From the NCBI RefSeq assembly GCF_015686695.1, contig NZ_JADPMR010000004.1, positions 1,364,001-1,428,000 of the forward strand: 64,000 nucleotides of DNA, given 5' to 3'. Shown piece after piece: positions 62,854-64,000 of this stretch. Below the pieces are notes generated by a model. That model was not told the DNA's origin. It saw only the letters and a list, made by a program, of their open reading frames with translations, and did no database searches. Both the position numbers and the translations under genes were made by a program. Origin of the DNA: Vibrio nitrifigilis. GTDB taxonomy: Bacteria > Pseudomonadota > Gammaproteobacteria > Enterobacterales > Vibrionaceae. Positions within the stretch are counted from its first letter, which is position 1. Every line of letters begins with the position of its first letter.

Positions 62854-64000
62854 TTAATCAAAGCTCAAGAAACCTTCCACATCAGAGATTGGCGACGCGC
62901 CTTTTAACATCGCAAAATCCGGACGTTGCGGAGCAAGAGATGAAATACCCGCGATGATCGCTTCTAACTGTGAGGCAACAGCCAATACCCCCGCATCATC
63001 GTGACGCTTACCCACAATTTGCAGCCCAAATGGCATGCCATTTTCATCGCGACCACAAGGAATAGTGATTGATGGATGTCCCGCTAGTGTTGAGGCGTAT
63101 GCCATTGCAAGCCAGTGATAATACGTTTTCGTTGGTTTACCATCAATTTCTGTTGGATAAAATTCATGCCAATTTCGGGTTTGAATGGTCGTTGTCGGCG
63201 CCAAAATATAATCGTGATCATTAAAAAAATCCTGCCAGCGACAGTAATAAGCCGTTTGCATCGTCAATGCCTGAGACACATCTTCTGCACTGTATGTGCG
63301 CCCTTCTAGAACATTATCCGTGATATTCGGCCCCATTAATTCTGGGTGCTCATCCAGCAATTTAGGGTGTGAACTTAAAAACATCACTGCGCGCAATACA
63401 GAGAAAATTCTATCGGCATGGCTACAATCCGGTGTGGCTTCTTCCACTTGTGATAAAAATGGCGTTAAGGTACTGATTGCCTTGCGAAAACAGCGCTTCA
63501 CTGCGTTTTCTACAGGCGCAAAACCATAGTCATCAGTAATAGCGAAACGTAATCCTTTCAAATCAATAGATTGAATATTGGCAAATTTTTTCGTATCCCA
63601 CAGAGTGTTACCACCCATGACATGGGTATATTGATCCCGTGTATCTGGGGTTGCAATAACCGATAACATCAAACCACAATCAGCGACAGTGCGCCCCATT
63701 GGGCCATTGGTTGGCAAGGGCATCATACCCATCGCACGTTTTGTTCCAGGTACCACGCCTGGGCTTGGTCGATACCCAACCACGCCACAAAACGATGCAG
63801 GTGTACGCAAAGAGCCACCCGTATCAGAGCCTGTAGCAAGTGGCGTATAACCACAAGCAAGTGCGACAGCAGAACCACCCGAAGAACCACCACAGTTACG
63901 AGTCAGATCATAAGGGTTTGGTGTCACACCATATACTCGGTTACGAGTATTCCCTCCGGCGCTCCACTCTGGACAATTCGTTTTGCCCAATACAAGTGCG
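62854..64000 (-). CDS. Amidase (amidase-signature family), 5' end cut by the window
   Basis: The frame is open to the window edge (ALVLGKTNCPEWS...), so the N-terminal part with the catalytic Lys is missing. The visible 381 residues include the amidase signature: NCGGSSGGSAVALACG and GSDTGGSLRTPASFCG, carrying the cis-Ser and nucleophile Ser, and GPMGRTVADCGLML. Hydrolyses an amide to acid plus ammonia. The substrate is not predictable. Confidence 0.88.
   Translation of the reverse strand, partial: ALVLGKTNCPEWSAGGNTRNRVYGVTPNPYDLTRNCGGSSGGSAVALACGYTPLATGSDTGGSLRTPASFCGVVGYRPSPGVVPGTKRAMGMMPLPTNGPMGRTVADCGLMLSVIATPDTRDQYTHVMGGNTLWDTKKFANIQSIDLKGLRFAITDDYGFAPVENAVKRCFRKAISTLTPFLSQVEEATPDCSHADRIFSVLRAVMFLSSHPKLLDEHPELMGPNITDNVLEGRTYSAEDVSQALTMQTAYYCRWQDFFNDHDYILAPTTTIQTRNWHEFYPTEIDGKPTKTYYHWLAMAYASTLAGHPSITIPCGRDENGMPFGLQIVGKRHDDAGVLAVASQLEAIIAGISSLAPQRPDFAMLKGASPISDVEGFLSFD

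Noticed and set aside
1..64000. tRNA, rRNA, CRISPR arrays, insertion sequences
   Set aside because: Looked for on both strands by eye; no cloverleaf with a CCA-type end, regularly spaced repeats or transposase motif found. A proper tRNA/Rfam scan was not possible.

Overview
The window reads as chromosomal DNA of a marine gammaproteobacterium, most likely Vibrionaceae. The support is the gene content (Aer-like chemoreceptor, a fused LplT-Aas protein, an rbsDACBKR operon, XapA, a DUF3012 lipoprotein), moderate GC, and a dispersed intergenic repeat beginning TATACCCAAGTAACCTCAAG of a kind familiar from Vibrio genomes. No rRNA, tRNA, CRISPR array, transposase or prophage was recognised.

Layout. 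1-9.6 kb: alanine racemase, cyclopropane fatty acid synthase, an MFS transporter, a large Lon-like AAA+ protease, an unknown protein plus a double-ATPase YejF-like ABC protein behind a Fur-like box, and a small secreted protein. 9.6-17.3 kb: signalling genes (Aer-like chemoreceptor, PAS-GGDEF protein, membrane GGDEF-EAL protein) around a divergent xapA/LysR pair. 17.4-23.8 kb: ribose operon rbsDACBKR with RbsR and CRP operators upstream and a strong structured hairpin between rbsB and rbsK. 23.9-30.5 kb: DUF3012 lipoprotein, U32 peptidase-family protein, small membrane protein, and a 1151-residue LplT-Aas fusion preceded by two tandem palindromes. 30.6-40.2 kb: a compact five-gene operon of an NfeD/YqiJ-like protein, flotillin (YqiK-like), a 1631-residue DUF3686-type AAA ATPase, a PLD-fold protein and TelA. 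40.2-46 kb: small zinc-ribbon and rhodanese-like genes and a FecBCDE-type ABC importer. 46-56.4 kb: a catabolic region with an ALDH7-type dehydrogenase, LysR and IclR regulators, a polyamine-type ABC importer and an HcnABC-like three-subunit amine/imino-acid dehydrogenase. 56.4-62.7 kb: small envelope-stress genes (YqjDEK-like, BON, DUF1328, lipoprotein), a dual-specificity phosphatase/diacylglycerol kinase fusion and a sigma54 activator. The right edge cuts an amidase.

Two parts look most worth following up. (1) Three good -24/-12 (sigma54) promoter matches lie in front of the small stress-gene operons at 57-61 kb, next to a sigma54 activator whose receiver domain lacks the phospho-acceptor. 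This suggests a local sigma54-controlled envelope regulon. (2) The flotillin/AAA/PLD/TelA operon looks like one multi-component membrane-associated machine of unknown function. Both are inferences from sequence and order. A candidate structured small RNA (40492-40587) lies upstream of the second.
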